Assembly: GCA_015501075.1 (NCBI GenBank)
Contig: JADNYJ010000213.1
Location: forward strand, 1-62,084
DNA from: Gymnopilus junonius
Taxonomy: Eukaryota; Basidiomycota; Agaricomycetes; Agaricales; Galerinaceae
Direction: 5' to 3'
Length of the DNA: 62,084 bases
Shown: piece by piece, positions 1 through 10,333 of the stretch
Position numbering within the stretch: position 1 is the first letter of the stretch
How the letters are laid out: each line of letters begins with the position of its first letter
The notes under the pieces: model-generated
Database searches by the model: none
What the model was told of the DNA's origin: nothing
Seen by the model: only the letters and a program-made list of their open reading frames with translations
Position numbers and translations under genes: made by a program

Positions 1-245
1 GATAATAATGTAATGAAACGATGATGAAACAAGGGGAATTGGAAGGGGATGATCATCATAGAGTACTGCGGAAGGGATGATGATCAGAAAAGAAAGATTG
101 TCCTTGTACAAGTAAGAAAGAGAATGATCATCTTCATGAGCGAAGATGATCATGAAGAAATTATAAATAGAAAATTGTTCGATAAATGATAAGGAAAAGG
201 AAAAGAGGGGCGCGCGATAAGATAGCAGAAAAGGAAAACGTAACA
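1..245 (-). repeat. 3' LTR of Gypsy-1, cut by the window start
   Basis: Near-identical to 6762-7011. In element orientation it begins TGTTACG, right after the polypurine tract. The part beyond base 1 is outside the window, so its full length is unknown. Confidence 0.85.
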
Positions 246-255
246 TTACCCCCCT

Positions 256-1853
256 ACTAAGAATTGAAGCCCCTGGCTTCAATAATGGGGTTCACTGTTC
301 ATGTTGTTTTCCACCTCCTCTCCCTGCCAGGAGTCATGCGCTGCGTTGTACCAGTCGTTCGGCGAGTTGTCGATGTTATCAACATTCATCAATTGTTCTT
401 CTGTGAATTCATAGGCATAGCCTACAAATTCCCCGTCGCTTCGTCGGATCGGTTGTCGACTACAATCAATCGAGTTGTGGCCTGGATGGTACTGGCAGCA
501 GTGATGGCAGCAGTAGCTGCGGCAGTCTGCCTGCCAGTGATTCACGCTGCTGCAAACGAAACAGCATCATCGAGGACTTGGTTGAGGGTTGTCGGGGTAC
601 GAGGGGTTGGAAGGGAGTCTGGGGTCGGGGTGGTATCGGAGGAGGTAGGGCGTAGGCAGGAGGGTCGTTACGGGTGGCGTTTTGGGCAGAGGTCATCTGC
701 ATGGTGGCAAGTGGGTGTCTTCGGGGGTGGTGACGGGCAGTGTGGTTGGGGGTGGTGCATGGGAGCATGCTGGAAAGGGTCCTGGGGAGCGGTCATTGAT
801 GGAGATGGTGTTGACGAATCGTTCGTTGCGAGGAGGAACGGGCGGATGGGTCTGTGGGGCTGTGTCAAAAATGAAAGGAGGGTGGTAAGGTTCTTCTTCG
901 GACCTAATGGCAGATGTAGCAGTCGGAGGGTGCTCTCCTCGTCATCTGCTACTGACAAGGAGAGGGTTGATGACTCTTTCGAGTTGGAAGCGCATAAGGG
1001 TCTGAACAATTGTAAGGATTTGTTCGAGATGCCTTCACTACTTTGCAGTGGCATGTGGTCCTGTCTGTTTCGTGCTTGAACTGATGAAGAGTATCCCTAA
1101 GGAAGGGATCGTTTGAAGGACCTTGAGGGCAGTGGAGTAGCGGCGGGGATGGTTAAGGAACTGTTCAGTTCCTTATGGGTGAGCTGTTGGAAATCGACAA
1201 AGTCGAGTAAGTTGAGGAAGTCCTCAACAGAACGGAGGGGGCGTGTACCATAGGGATGGGAGGTGGGTACTCGTAGATGGAGCGTCGTTTGGATCAGGTG
1301 AATTGGAGGAGGAGTCCGTCTGGGAGAGGCGGACTTCAGTTCTGGTATGAGAGGAAGAGGGAGCGGGGGTCAGTTCGAGCAAGGGTGCATTTGCTTGGGC
1401 CAAGCGAGTGCGTATTACTGAGGAGACGAGTTGGGAGCAGAGGAGCAGGCGAGTTCGAGAAGAAAGGCGAGGCATTGTAGTAGTTGATGATAGAAGGACT
1501 GAGGAAAAGGAGGGGGAACTGGTTCACTTGTTTTATAGGTGTTCCAGGTATTCTTCCAAGATCATCTTCAGTTTCTTGATCAAATGCCTGGAGGCTTTCT
1601 CCTTGATGGGGGTGATCATTTCAGTCTCCCATCTTGAGGTTCTCTGTCGATCATCAGCGTGGTAATAATAGCATTCTTCTCATGTTCGCTGTCCCAGTCG
1701 TATTCTTGGACAAAGGGGCAGGAGGTTCTCGGGTGAACTTCCATTCCCAGTAGGTGATCCTCATTTCCTCGGGCGTAGGTGGCGGTTTCGGAAACGTAAA
1801 GAGGTCTACCATAAATGTATCATCGTGGTAGAGGGGGGACGCAGTATTCAGGT
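256..1853 (-). other. Gypsy-1 3' region after the chromodomain, no recognised domain
   Basis: About 1.6 kb separate the chromodomain frame (ending 1854) from the 3' LTR. Minus-strand frames at 1992-1654, 1475-1224, 1054-668, 768-466 and 545-279 look coding in composition (Pro/Ser/Thr-rich, then an acidic piece with DGEFVGYAYEFTEEQL) but are not joined in one frame. This may be a decayed extra open reading frame or the C-terminal end of gag-pol. No function can be assigned. Confidence 0.5.
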
Positions 1854-4640
1854 TCATAGTTGGTATGGTGGTAGGTGATGAAGTTGTTTGTAAACTTCGA
1901 GTTTTTCTGATGCATTGGCAAGGTTTGATCCGGGTTCCCACGACGCTTCGGTAATTGGATAGCCGAGCCACTTGACGTGGTATTGATAGCATCCATTTCG
2001 GTACTTTCGGTGGTTTAGAATCATTTCGACCTCATATTCTGGTTCTCCATCGATCGTTTCAGGGGGTGGTTGTGTGAAGTTCCGGCCATGAACCTGTGTT
2101 TCCGTGTACGGCATCAACAGCATTGCATGGAAGATGTCATGAATCCTCCACGTCTTTGGCAGCTGTAGTTGATATGTGAGAGGTCCTAGGATGCGTTTGA
2201 TCTTGAATGGTCCTTCTCTTCTCGGTGCCAGTTTCTTATTGTACCGTGTCTTCAGGTTCCTGGAGTCCAGCCATACTTTTTGTCCTTCTTTGAATGGTAT
2301 GAAGTTGGATTTTCGTCGATCGGCCATTCTTGCTCTAGCCAGTTCATGTGCAGCGAGAGCTTCTTTCCTGTCCGAGATGAGGTTCTTTAGTTTCTCCTCT
2401 ACAGAGGGAAACTTTGTGTTTTCAAATGTGGTAGGAATCGCGACAGGATTAGTCCCGAACATGAGTTCGAATGGGGTTCTCTGCCTGTCAGTGTGTCTTC
2501 GATCATTATGGATGAATTCCAGGGTGCCAACGTGTTGTTTCCAGGTGGTCAGGTTCGAGGAGCAATAGATAGCAAGATACGCTTCTATTTCCTGATTGAA
2601 TCATTCCGTGGTACCATCTGACTGAGGATGATATGCCGTTGACAGTTTCAACTTGATTCCAAGAAGTTTGAGCAGTTCTTGGAAGGTTCTAGCAGTGAAT
2701 TGGGGTCCTCTATCGGAAATGATACTGTCCGGTAGGCCAAATCGCTTGAATAGGTTGTCCTGAAGGAGTAAAGCCGCTCCTTCTTGTGAAAGAGTTTTTG
2801 AGCAAGGCATGATAATTACCCCCTTTGTAAGTCCGTGATTGACCATGATCAATAATGAGTCAAATCCGTCGATGTTAGGGAGGTCCGTGATCATATCCAT
2901 AGAGCATTGTGCAAATGGTCTCATGGATTTGGCTCCTTCGATTGGGTGTAAGGAGGGATTCGCCGGGTTTCGGTTGATCTTGAACTGTTGGCATTGTCCG
3001 CATCCTTTGACGTAATTTTTGACAAACGTTTGCATTCCAGGCCACCAGTACAGTTGTCATACAGCGTTGTATGTTTCCAGTTCTCCAGGGTGTCCTGCGG
3101 TGACCGAGTCATGGTACATCGCAATGATTTTCCTGCGTAGTTCCTGGTCATCGGAATATAGTTCTTCTTCTTGTAGAAGATCAGTTCGCTGATGCCTTCC
3201 ATCTGCATTGTTTCCCAGTCATCTAAGTCTTTTGCAAGACTTCGAGGTCCTTCTTGAGTGAGAAGTTTTAATGCGTCCACTACATCTTTGTCTTGTTTCC
3301 TAGATTGGGCGATCTCCATTTGGAGATCGGCGTCAATCAGATTTATAAATAGACTCTCCGGAAGGAGAATCTTGTCTTCGTTGTCATGATCCTCATCAGG
3401 GATCATGTCCGGTCTTCGTGAGAGGGCATCTGATTGAACCATTTTACTTCCGGGGAGGTGGACCAGTTGTATATCATATTCCGAGAGGAATAGAGACCAT
3501 CTTGCTTGGCGTCTATTCAATTTTTGAGTACTTCTAAAGTACGTCAAATTCTTGTGATCAGAATAGATGATCATTGTGAATGTCGATCCTTGAATGTAGT
3601 GTCTCCATTCTTTGAGGGATCGGATCATCGCCAGTAGTTCTCTGTCATAAATCTCGTAGTTTCTCTCAGTGGGAGAGAACGTCTTCGAGATAAATGCCAC
3701 CAGGTGTCGGTCTCCGTTACTGTCGAGCTGTGTCAAACTGCTCCAGATGCATATTTTGATGCATCACATTCAATCTGGAATTGTTTCGCAGTGTCCAGCA
3801 TGGTCAAGATGGGTTCTTCCATGAATTTCTGTTTCAGTAGTTCGAATGATTTCTTGGCATCTTCATTCCATTCGAAGCTACGGTCCTTTTTCAACAGCTC
3901 ATTAAGCGCGTGAGCTATTTCCGAGTATTTCCGAATAAATCTTCTGTAAAAGTTTCCGAATCCTAAAAAGGATCGGACCTGTTTTACGTTCTTCAGTTCC
4001 GGCCAGTCAGCAATACTGCTGAGTTTCGAAGGGTCCATCGATATCGTTCCTTCTTGGATGATCATTCCAAGATAGTCAATTTTCATTTGGGCAAACGCGC
4101 ATTTTTCCGGTTTCAAATACAAGTCATTGTCCTGGAGTATTTGAAGTACTTCCTTGGTTATCTGTTCCAGTTTCTTCTTATCTTTATGGAAGATAAGGAT
4201 ATCATCCATGTAGATAATGATGAATCCTTGATGGACGACATCTTTGAACATCGAGTCCATCATTGACTGGAAAGTAGCCAGAGAATTGCACATGCCGAAG
4301 AACATGACCGTCGGTTCAAATAGTCCCTTGTTTGTTTTGAATGCCGCTTTCCATTGGTCACCGTCTTTGATCCGAATGTTGTTATAACCCCATTGGATGT
4401 CAAGTTTAGTGAAATACTTGGCTCCTTTGAGTTTATCCATGAGTTCGGGGATCAGAGGAAGTGGATAGGTGTTCTTGACGGTCCATTCATTTAGGTACTG
4501 GTAGTCTTGGCAGGGTCGAAGTTTTCCATCCTTCTTGGATACAAAAAAGAAAGGGGAAGCCATAGGCGATTTAGACGGTCAAATATATCCTTTCTTCAGG
4601 TTTTCTTCCAGGAATTTGTCCAATTCAGTGTCCTCAGAGG
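1854..4640 (-). pseudogene. Gypsy-1 pol: reverse transcriptase, RNase H, integrase, chromodomain (broken)
   Basis: Reverse transcriptase is at 4563-3733, with the catalytic YMDD box in the context [12 protein letters not shown]. RNase H is at 3736-2921 with the conserved YSDHKNLTYF and DALSRRPD segments. Integrase is at 3060-1960, with the zinc-binding GCGQCQ part and the core motif SDRGPQFT...HPQSDG. A C-terminal chromodomain (2160-1960) shows EYEVEMILNHR...YHVKWLGYP...SWEP, and chromodomains direct chromovirus integration to marked chromatin. In-frame TGA stops at 4579-4581, 3057-3059 and 2601-2603 all fall where related proteins commonly have Arg. The element cannot make a full polyprotein. 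Confidence 0.93.
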
Positions 4641-4643
4641 GCG

Positions 4644-5195
4644 TCAGAGGATACATCTTGAAGACTTTAGGTTGAAAACCTTCCTTGAGTTCGATCTTAT
4701 GGTCCCAAGATCGAGATTCAGGGAATCGGTTGGCAGTACTTCTTCTACTTGGGGAATAGTAGTAATCTCCCTATTGAGTTTGACGTGTCCGTTTTTCCAG
4801 TTGATGTCCGGGTTGTTTTCTTCGAACCAGGGAAAACCAAGAATGATCTTCTGTTTTCCGAGGCCGGTGACCAGTAATCGTTCCATTCGGGGTTGTCCGT
4901 CGATGTCGAGCTTTAGATCTACGTAGCATTTGATGGTTCCCTTTTTGTTTGGGGTTCCGTCTACGTTGTAAACTCGGATTTCATTTTCCAATGCCTTTGT
5001 TACCAGGTTGTGTTTCTTCGTGAAGTTCTGGTTGATGAACTTCCCTTTTGCTCCAGTGTCTCCTAGAGCGGATCCAATGATTTTCATTCTGTTCTCGGTC
5101 TCGAATGAAAAGGGCAACTGGAGCGATTTATTTTCAATTCGAGCCGAGACTACAGAATAAATATCTAGAGAAGGAGTTGCATACGTTGGTCTCAT
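4644..5195 (-). CDS. Gypsy-1 aspartic protease region
   Basis: The 183-codon frame contains the retropepsin active-site motif as DTGAKG near residue 48. A hydrophobic segment (KIILGFPWFEENNPDINW) follows near residue 130, the conserved flap and C-terminal feature of Gypsy proteases. This domain cuts the polyprotein. It lies between the zinc knuckle and reverse transcriptase but in a separate frame from both, so the polyprotein is interrupted on each side. Confidence 0.85.
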   Translation of the reverse strand: MRPTYATPSLDIYSVVSARIENKSLQLPFSFETENRMKIIGSALGDTGAKGKFINQNFTKKHNLVTKALENEIRVYNVDGTPNKKGTIKCYVDLKLDIDGQPRMERLLVTGLGKQKIILGFPWFEENNPDINWKNGHVKLNREITTIPQVEEVLPTDSLNLDLGTIRSNSRKVFNLKSSRCIL

Positions 5196-5203
5196 GCATC
5201 TCC

Positions 5204-6400
5204 TTATTGAAAACCCTCTTGGTCTCCCATTTCATATACTTCTTCACGTTCTTCTTCGGTGAGGTCCTGCATGAGGGACCTGATGTGCGCATGGAGCACT
5301 CTTCCCTTGAGGGGGTTCTTCTTTGGTGGAGGGTTCCTCCTGTTCTTGCCCTTCTTGGGGCAGTCTCTTGAGACATGCCTGGGCTTCTTGCATTGGAAGC
5401 AGAGCCCCTTTCTCATGAGCTCGCTTCGTTCTTCCTGGGTCATGGCGTTGACGTCGATCTTGTCAACGTCCATGGCGTTCGGGTCTCGGTGGTTCATTCG
5501 GGACACCGGGGCATGGTAGTGCGGGGCGGGGTTTCCTCTGGCTATATTAGCCCACCAAGTCTTTCATTTGTTCAGCACCTGGGTGGTGGTCTTGCCCAAA
5601 AGGCGCGCTAAATTCGTTCGATGGGTGTCGTACTCGACTGCCTTCCTCTGCCAGGCAACGAGCATGGTAGGAAGTATGTCAAGTCCCATAATCTTTTCTT
5701 GAAGCCAATTGTTCAAGGCGTTCATATAATAATCGATTAGGATGCTTTCATTCCCAATAGTGGGAATCTTGGCGGTCTTCACAAGTTCATTGAACTTGGT
5801 GTTCAGTTCGGCGGCTGAAGCTTTTCCCTGCTTCAGGTTTCGGAGTTCAAAGAATGCTTGGTCCTTTGTCTCAGTCGGTTTGAAGGCTTTGTTAAAAGCT
5901 CTTTCAAAATCTAAGGTCGAACCGTAGTTTTTGGTGATAGCTCCGGTTGGTACGCCTGCGGCATTTTTGACCTCTTCGGTGTGGTCTTCTCTCCAAGCCT
6001 TCTTCCAGGCTTCTGCTTCTCCTCCTTTGAGAAGTCCAAGGGTGAATACGATTTTCTTGGTGTCAGTGTTGTAAAGGTCGCCATTTAATTCGAAGTAGTC
6101 ACCCAAGTCTTGGACGAAGTTTTTGACCTTGGAGCGGTCTCCGGAGAAAGGTGTAGGGATGATTCCTATTCCTTTTCCAGTGGAGGAGGTGGGGGCGGGA
6201 GGGGCCGTGTCAGAGGTTCCTTCTGGCATTTCGGGTTCGTTCATTGGGTAGAAGACTGGTTGGAATCTGAGTAGGGTATCTAACAGAGATTCAAAATCAG
6301 GTCTTAGTACACTGGGTTCTTGGACGGTAGATCCAAAGAAAGTCGATCTGGTTAGAGGAGATTCATCTCCTTCAGGTGGTGTTTCAAAGTTGTCGGACAT
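5204..6400 (-). pseudogene. Gypsy-1 gag (capsid plus CCHC zinc knuckle), broken
   Basis: From the ATG at 6400, a 278-codon frame encodes an acidic N-terminus followed by a capsid-like (retrotrans_gag) region with the pattern TPFSGDRSKVKNFV...W..FERAFNKAF. It stops at 5564. The nucleocapsid part continues in a different frame (5506-5204), with one CCHC zinc knuckle, CFQCKKPRHVSRDC, followed by a basic stretch. Gag packages the element RNA. The stop and frame change between capsid and zinc knuckle suggest decay rather than programmed recoding, since gag itself is split. Confidence 0.85.
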
Positions 6401-6761
6401 GCCTGCATCAGAGGTTCAGTCTGTGTTTGGGTCAGAGAATTCTTCGTCACTAAAGCTAGTGGCAAATCGTCCTCTTCTTCGAGCCGTAATGTCAGTGGAT
6501 AATGCTTGCTAGGCAGAAGCATTGAATGAGGTAGTAGCTTGTTCTTTTGTTATGACGTTGACGACAGAACCTGATCTGATAAGATAAGGTCTGGTGTAGT
6601 AGTCATAGAGGTCATTCGATGAAGTCCGCTTAAGTATTGTCTTCGACAGAAGAATGCCTAAGTGGTTCAAGTTCGTCTTGGTTGTTACAAGAGATAATAT
6701 TCTCAAGAACAAGCTAATGTACATCATAGTCTAGCTACTGTTTATATACTTATTTGTGCAT

Positions 6762-7011
6762 GATAATAATGTAATGAAACGATGACAAAACAAGGGGAAT
6801 CAGAAGGGGATGATCATCATAGAGTACTGCAGAAGGGATGATGATCAGAAAAGAAAGATTGTCCTTGTACAAGTAAGAAAGAGAATGATCATCTCGTGAG
6901 TGAAGATGATCATGAAGAAACTATAAATAGTAAATCATTCGATAAATGATAAAGAAAAGAAAATGAGGGGTGCGCGCGATAAGATAACAAAAGGAAAAGA
7001 GAATCGTAACA
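6762..7011 (-). repeat. 5' LTR of Gypsy-1 (minimum extent)
   Basis: Matches the left LTR over its whole visible length and ends at the same CGTAACA boundary. A TATATAAA-like sequence on the minus strand around 6740-6750 lies just inside the visible repeat. The true LTR may therefore extend further left, towards about 6500; this cannot be resolved because the partner copy is cut at base 1. Confidence 0.8.
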
Positions 7012-9842
7012 CAACCAGACCATTCCAGCAGATCCATTCAGACCTTAAGGAGTATCCGGTGACTTCCTATCACTGGTACAAATATTTCATTTCCTTCATT
7101 GATGATCACACATCAAATACTTGGGTCACGCTCCTCAAACAAAAGAGTGATGTGAAAGACGCTACCAGGCAATTTTTAGCCATGGTAAAAACCAAGTATA
7201 ATGCCAAAGTCAAAGAATGGATGAGTGACAATGGCAGTGAATACATTGATAAGGAATATATTGAAATCCTTAAGGATCTTGGGATCGAGATCCAAAGAAG
7301 CATACCTCATCAGCCCCAAATGAATGGTCGAGCTAAATGCTTCAATCGGACTTTAGATGAGAAAGCTGAGTCTATGTGCCTATTAGCCTGTCTTCCTGAC
7401 AGCTGGTGGGAGTTTTGCGTAATACATGCAGTCTATTTATACAATAGAACTCCCGTGCATCGACTCGACTGGAAATCTCCATTTGAATTGATCAATGGAG
7501 AAAAGCCTGATTTATCACACCTACGGGTATTAGGATGTGGGGCATATGTGTTCCTTCCAAAGGATACACAGGCAAATAAACTTTTGCCCAAATCCGAGTT
7601 GATGATATTCCTCAGATATCACGGACATCATTCTAACATGATGTTCATGCAAAGCCCCAACAATGTTCTATTCATAGCTGCCACAGCGCTTTTTGATGAA
7701 CACTTGTTTCCTAAATGCCAAAAGGCTAAAGTACTGCCACTTACCCAAATACATAAGCGCACCTCCCCGGAGGAACCTGTTTTGGAAGTGGAGGACAGTG
7801 ATTCTCACGATGGTGATGAACTGTCCTATAGACCACCCCCAAATAATCTGTCAAGTGAGACTGAGGTACCTCGTGATGACAAGCCACCCAAGACTTCACC
7901 TCCCAAGTCACCAGCAGATACCCGTCCAAGTATGCCTTCTACTCCTAGGCAAGGACCGGGATCTAATCTCCCACCACCTGCACCATGGAAACCCCATGCC
8001 AGTCCATCAGGGGGAGCTGCCAGTGATGCTCCAAGAAGGAGCACTCATGAGAGTAAAAGTACACAAAAAGAAGGGAATGTATACCCTCCTGGTACAGCCA
8101 CCGATAGAGATCACTGGCGTAAATTAGACATAACCAGATCTGCTCCAAATTTGTCTATGGCCTCTAGTGACCACGTGGCTGAGTACCCGTACAATTCCAA
8201 TATGGGAGCAGAAGGGGGAGCACATTGGCATGCCTATTTACTTTCTAAGGCAATTTCTGATAGTGCACTTCCAGATCCATTGAACATCCGAAATTGGACT
8301 AGTAAAGATCTTAGATGGCTACCAGCTGATCAACAACAGGAATGGCACAATGCTCAATTCGAAGAATTAGAGGCCCTTCATAAACAAAAAGTTTATAAGC
8401 TTGCTGACCTACCTCCAGGCCGAAAGGCCATCAAAAATCATTGGGTTTTCAATATTAAGTCTGATGGATGTAAAAAAGCCCATCTAGTTGCCAAGGGATT
8501 TTCCCAAATAGAAGGCCTAGACTATGACGAGATCTTCTCACTGGTTGTCCAGTTCGAGTCGGTCTGAACAATCTTAGCCTTAGCGACTCTTGAGAAATGG
8601 TGCATAGAGTCCCTTGATGTCAAATCAGCTTTCCTATATGGAAAACTTGACGAGGAGATATATATGGAACAGCCTGATGGCTTTACCATAAAGGGACAAG
8701 AGAAGAAAGTACTCCGCCTGCTCAAAGCTATCTATGGGCTAAAACAAGCTGCATGTGCATGGTGGTCTGAACTTGATCACTCCCTTAAAGAGCTTGGTTT
8801 CACACGCCTATATGCTGATGCTGGCATATTTGTCACAAGACATAGCGACGGGACCCTTGTCATTATGTTGGCATATGTTGATGATATTATCATCACAGGT
8901 CCTAACACTGAATTAGTCTGACAAAAGAAGCAGTTATTTATGACTGCATGGGAATGTCGAGACCTAGGTGAATGTCAGGAGTTTCTCTGCATGAGAATCA
9001 GGTACATAAAAGGCAAGACCTACATTGATCAAATGCCGTACCTTAATAAGATTCTTATATGCTTCAGAATGACGAATGCAAAAGTGGCACAGACTCCATT
9101 ACCTACTGGGTATAAGCCAGAACCCTTTACAGGCATGAGTTCAGCTTCACTTTGGTCAGAGTATCAATCAGTGATCAGTTCCCTGCTATATTTAATGCTA
9201 GAAACATGACCTGATATAGCCTTTGCCATAACACAGATGGCTAAGTTCACTGCGAACCCATCTGATGAACATCTGAACCGTGCTAAATACATCATGCACT
9301 ACCTTGTTGGTATGTGCAACTATGCACTTGTGTTTGATGGAAACAGCGATAAAGGCTTGTATGCCTACTGTCATGCCTCATACGGTGATGATAGAACAGA
9401 GCCTGATCGCATGCATCGATCTATGCAGGGATACTTCTTTTCCCTTGCTAGTGGGAGTATCAAATGGCACTCCAAAATGCAGACTCTAGTATCAACATCA
9501 TCCACAATGGCAGAATACATGGCACTCTCTGACTGTGCACGTGATTGTGCATGGTTTAAGATTCTATTCGAAGAACTCAGGATGTCAATCCCATATGTTC
9601 CCTTATATGGAGATAGTCATGGAGCTATTTTTAACTCGCAAAATCCTGTCACCCAAAAAGGGATAAAGCACATTGAAATATGCTACCACTATATCCGGGA
9701 ACAAATAGAACTTGGGAACATTAAAATAGAGCATGTCCCTATAGACAAAAATGTTGCCAATATGTTTACCAAGAATCTAGGCCCTACCCTGTTCCTTAAA
9801 CATAGACAGGCTCTAGGCATAGAGTTCTATCCCTTAGAATAG
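7012..9842 (+). pseudogene. Copia-1 pol: integrase, reverse transcriptase, RNase H (broken)
   Basis: The integrase core (7030-7450) carries FIDDHTSNTW, MSDNGSEYID and the PHQPQMNGRA segment. A Pro/Ser-rich linker follows (about 7750-8100). Reverse transcriptase (8390-8920) shows LDVKSAFLYG, IYGLKQAA and the catalytic AYVDDIIITG. RNase H (9230-9840) shows the Copia features STMAEYMAL, YGDSHGAI and KHIEI. Stops at 8565, 8919-8921 and 9207-9209 break the frame. The TGA at 8919-8921 is also present at the same codon in Copia-2. The frame ends in FYPLE at 9842, shortly before the polypurine tract. Confidence 0.92.
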
Positions 9843-9903
9843 AATACTAACACATCATGTCAGAACAAGTATGTGCGCTAACGCAGCACTACTTGAGGGG
9901 GAG

Positions 9904-10333
9904 TGTTGACATGATAAGTGTCCATGTGACTACATCACATGACTCACATGACACATGTGATCAGACGTGTCTATATGCGACTAGATCCAGTGATGACATA
10001 GTATCACAGTCATCTTATATGACTAAAACATGTGATCACTTAGTGAGCATATTACTCATCTTATGAGTAGATATTAGTAATTACATAGTAATTAGCTGAG
10101 TAATTGCCTTATGCATTACTCATACATAGTTAGTCACTGCATGTCCTGTAGGTATATAAGGATGCTCTAAACAGCATCCTAATCTAAGTAATTTGTACTT
10201 CTGTAGTAGCCTAAGTAGTCACCTTAGCACTAGCCTCTCACAACCCAGGTAAGCCAGTAGTTACATCGATACTATGCAGAGCATGTTGTGCATGCAGTGG
10301 TTTGCCGCTGTATGTACTACTTGCTGCTCAACA
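9904..10333 (+). repeat. 3' LTR of Copia-1 (430 bp)
   Basis: It begins TGTTGA and ends TCAACA, a perfect 6-bp terminal inverted repeat of the TG...CA type. It follows the purine tract CTTGAGGGGGAG. The same 430-bp length is found in the 5' LTR of Copia-2. Confidence 0.95.
10153..10179 (+). promoter_or_regulatory. Copia LTR TATA box and hairpin
   Basis: TATATAAG at 10153-10160 is followed by GGATGCT-ctaaac-AGCATCC (10160-10179), a perfect 7-bp stem. In Copia-2 the TATA box is at 55961-55968, and the hairpin there has one C-to-T type change. The hairpin would lie close to the RNA start (inference). Confidence 0.6.

Larger units (their letters stand above)
1..7011 (-). mobile_element. Ty3/Gypsy chromovirus-type LTR retrotransposon (Gypsy-1)
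   Basis: Gag, protease, reverse transcriptase, RNase H, integrase and a chromodomain follow in that order on the minus strand, which is the Ty3/Gypsy order. Two copies of one sequence bound it (1-245 and at least 6762-7011). Just inside the left copy, at 246-255, lies a purine tract (on the minus strand AGGGGGGTAA directly before TGTTACG) that fits the 3' polypurine tract. Immediately beyond the right LTR the sequence is Copia pol, matching 59154 onward of the second Copia copy, so this element landed inside a Copia element. Several in-frame stops and frame changes make it inactive. The window starts inside its left LTR, so the outer end and the target duplication cannot be checked. Confidence 0.93.
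7012..10333 (+). mobile_element. Ty1/Copia element, 3' part (Copia-1), interrupted by Gypsy-1
   Basis: The sequence starts abruptly in the integrase region at the Gypsy-1 boundary and runs through reverse transcriptase and RNase H to a 430-bp 3' LTR. It is closely similar to Copia-2 (55712-62084). In Copia-2 the sequence across the same point is continuous, which proves that Gypsy-1 interrupted Copia-1. The 5' part would lie left of the window. The right end abuts LINE RNase H sequence, so Copia-1 itself inserted into the LINE. Confidence 0.93.

Noticed and set aside
264..1079. Plus-strand open frame of 271 codons
   Set aside because: It runs antisense to Gypsy-1, with Gly/Arg/Val-rich composition typical of the reverse of Pro/Ser-rich coding DNA.
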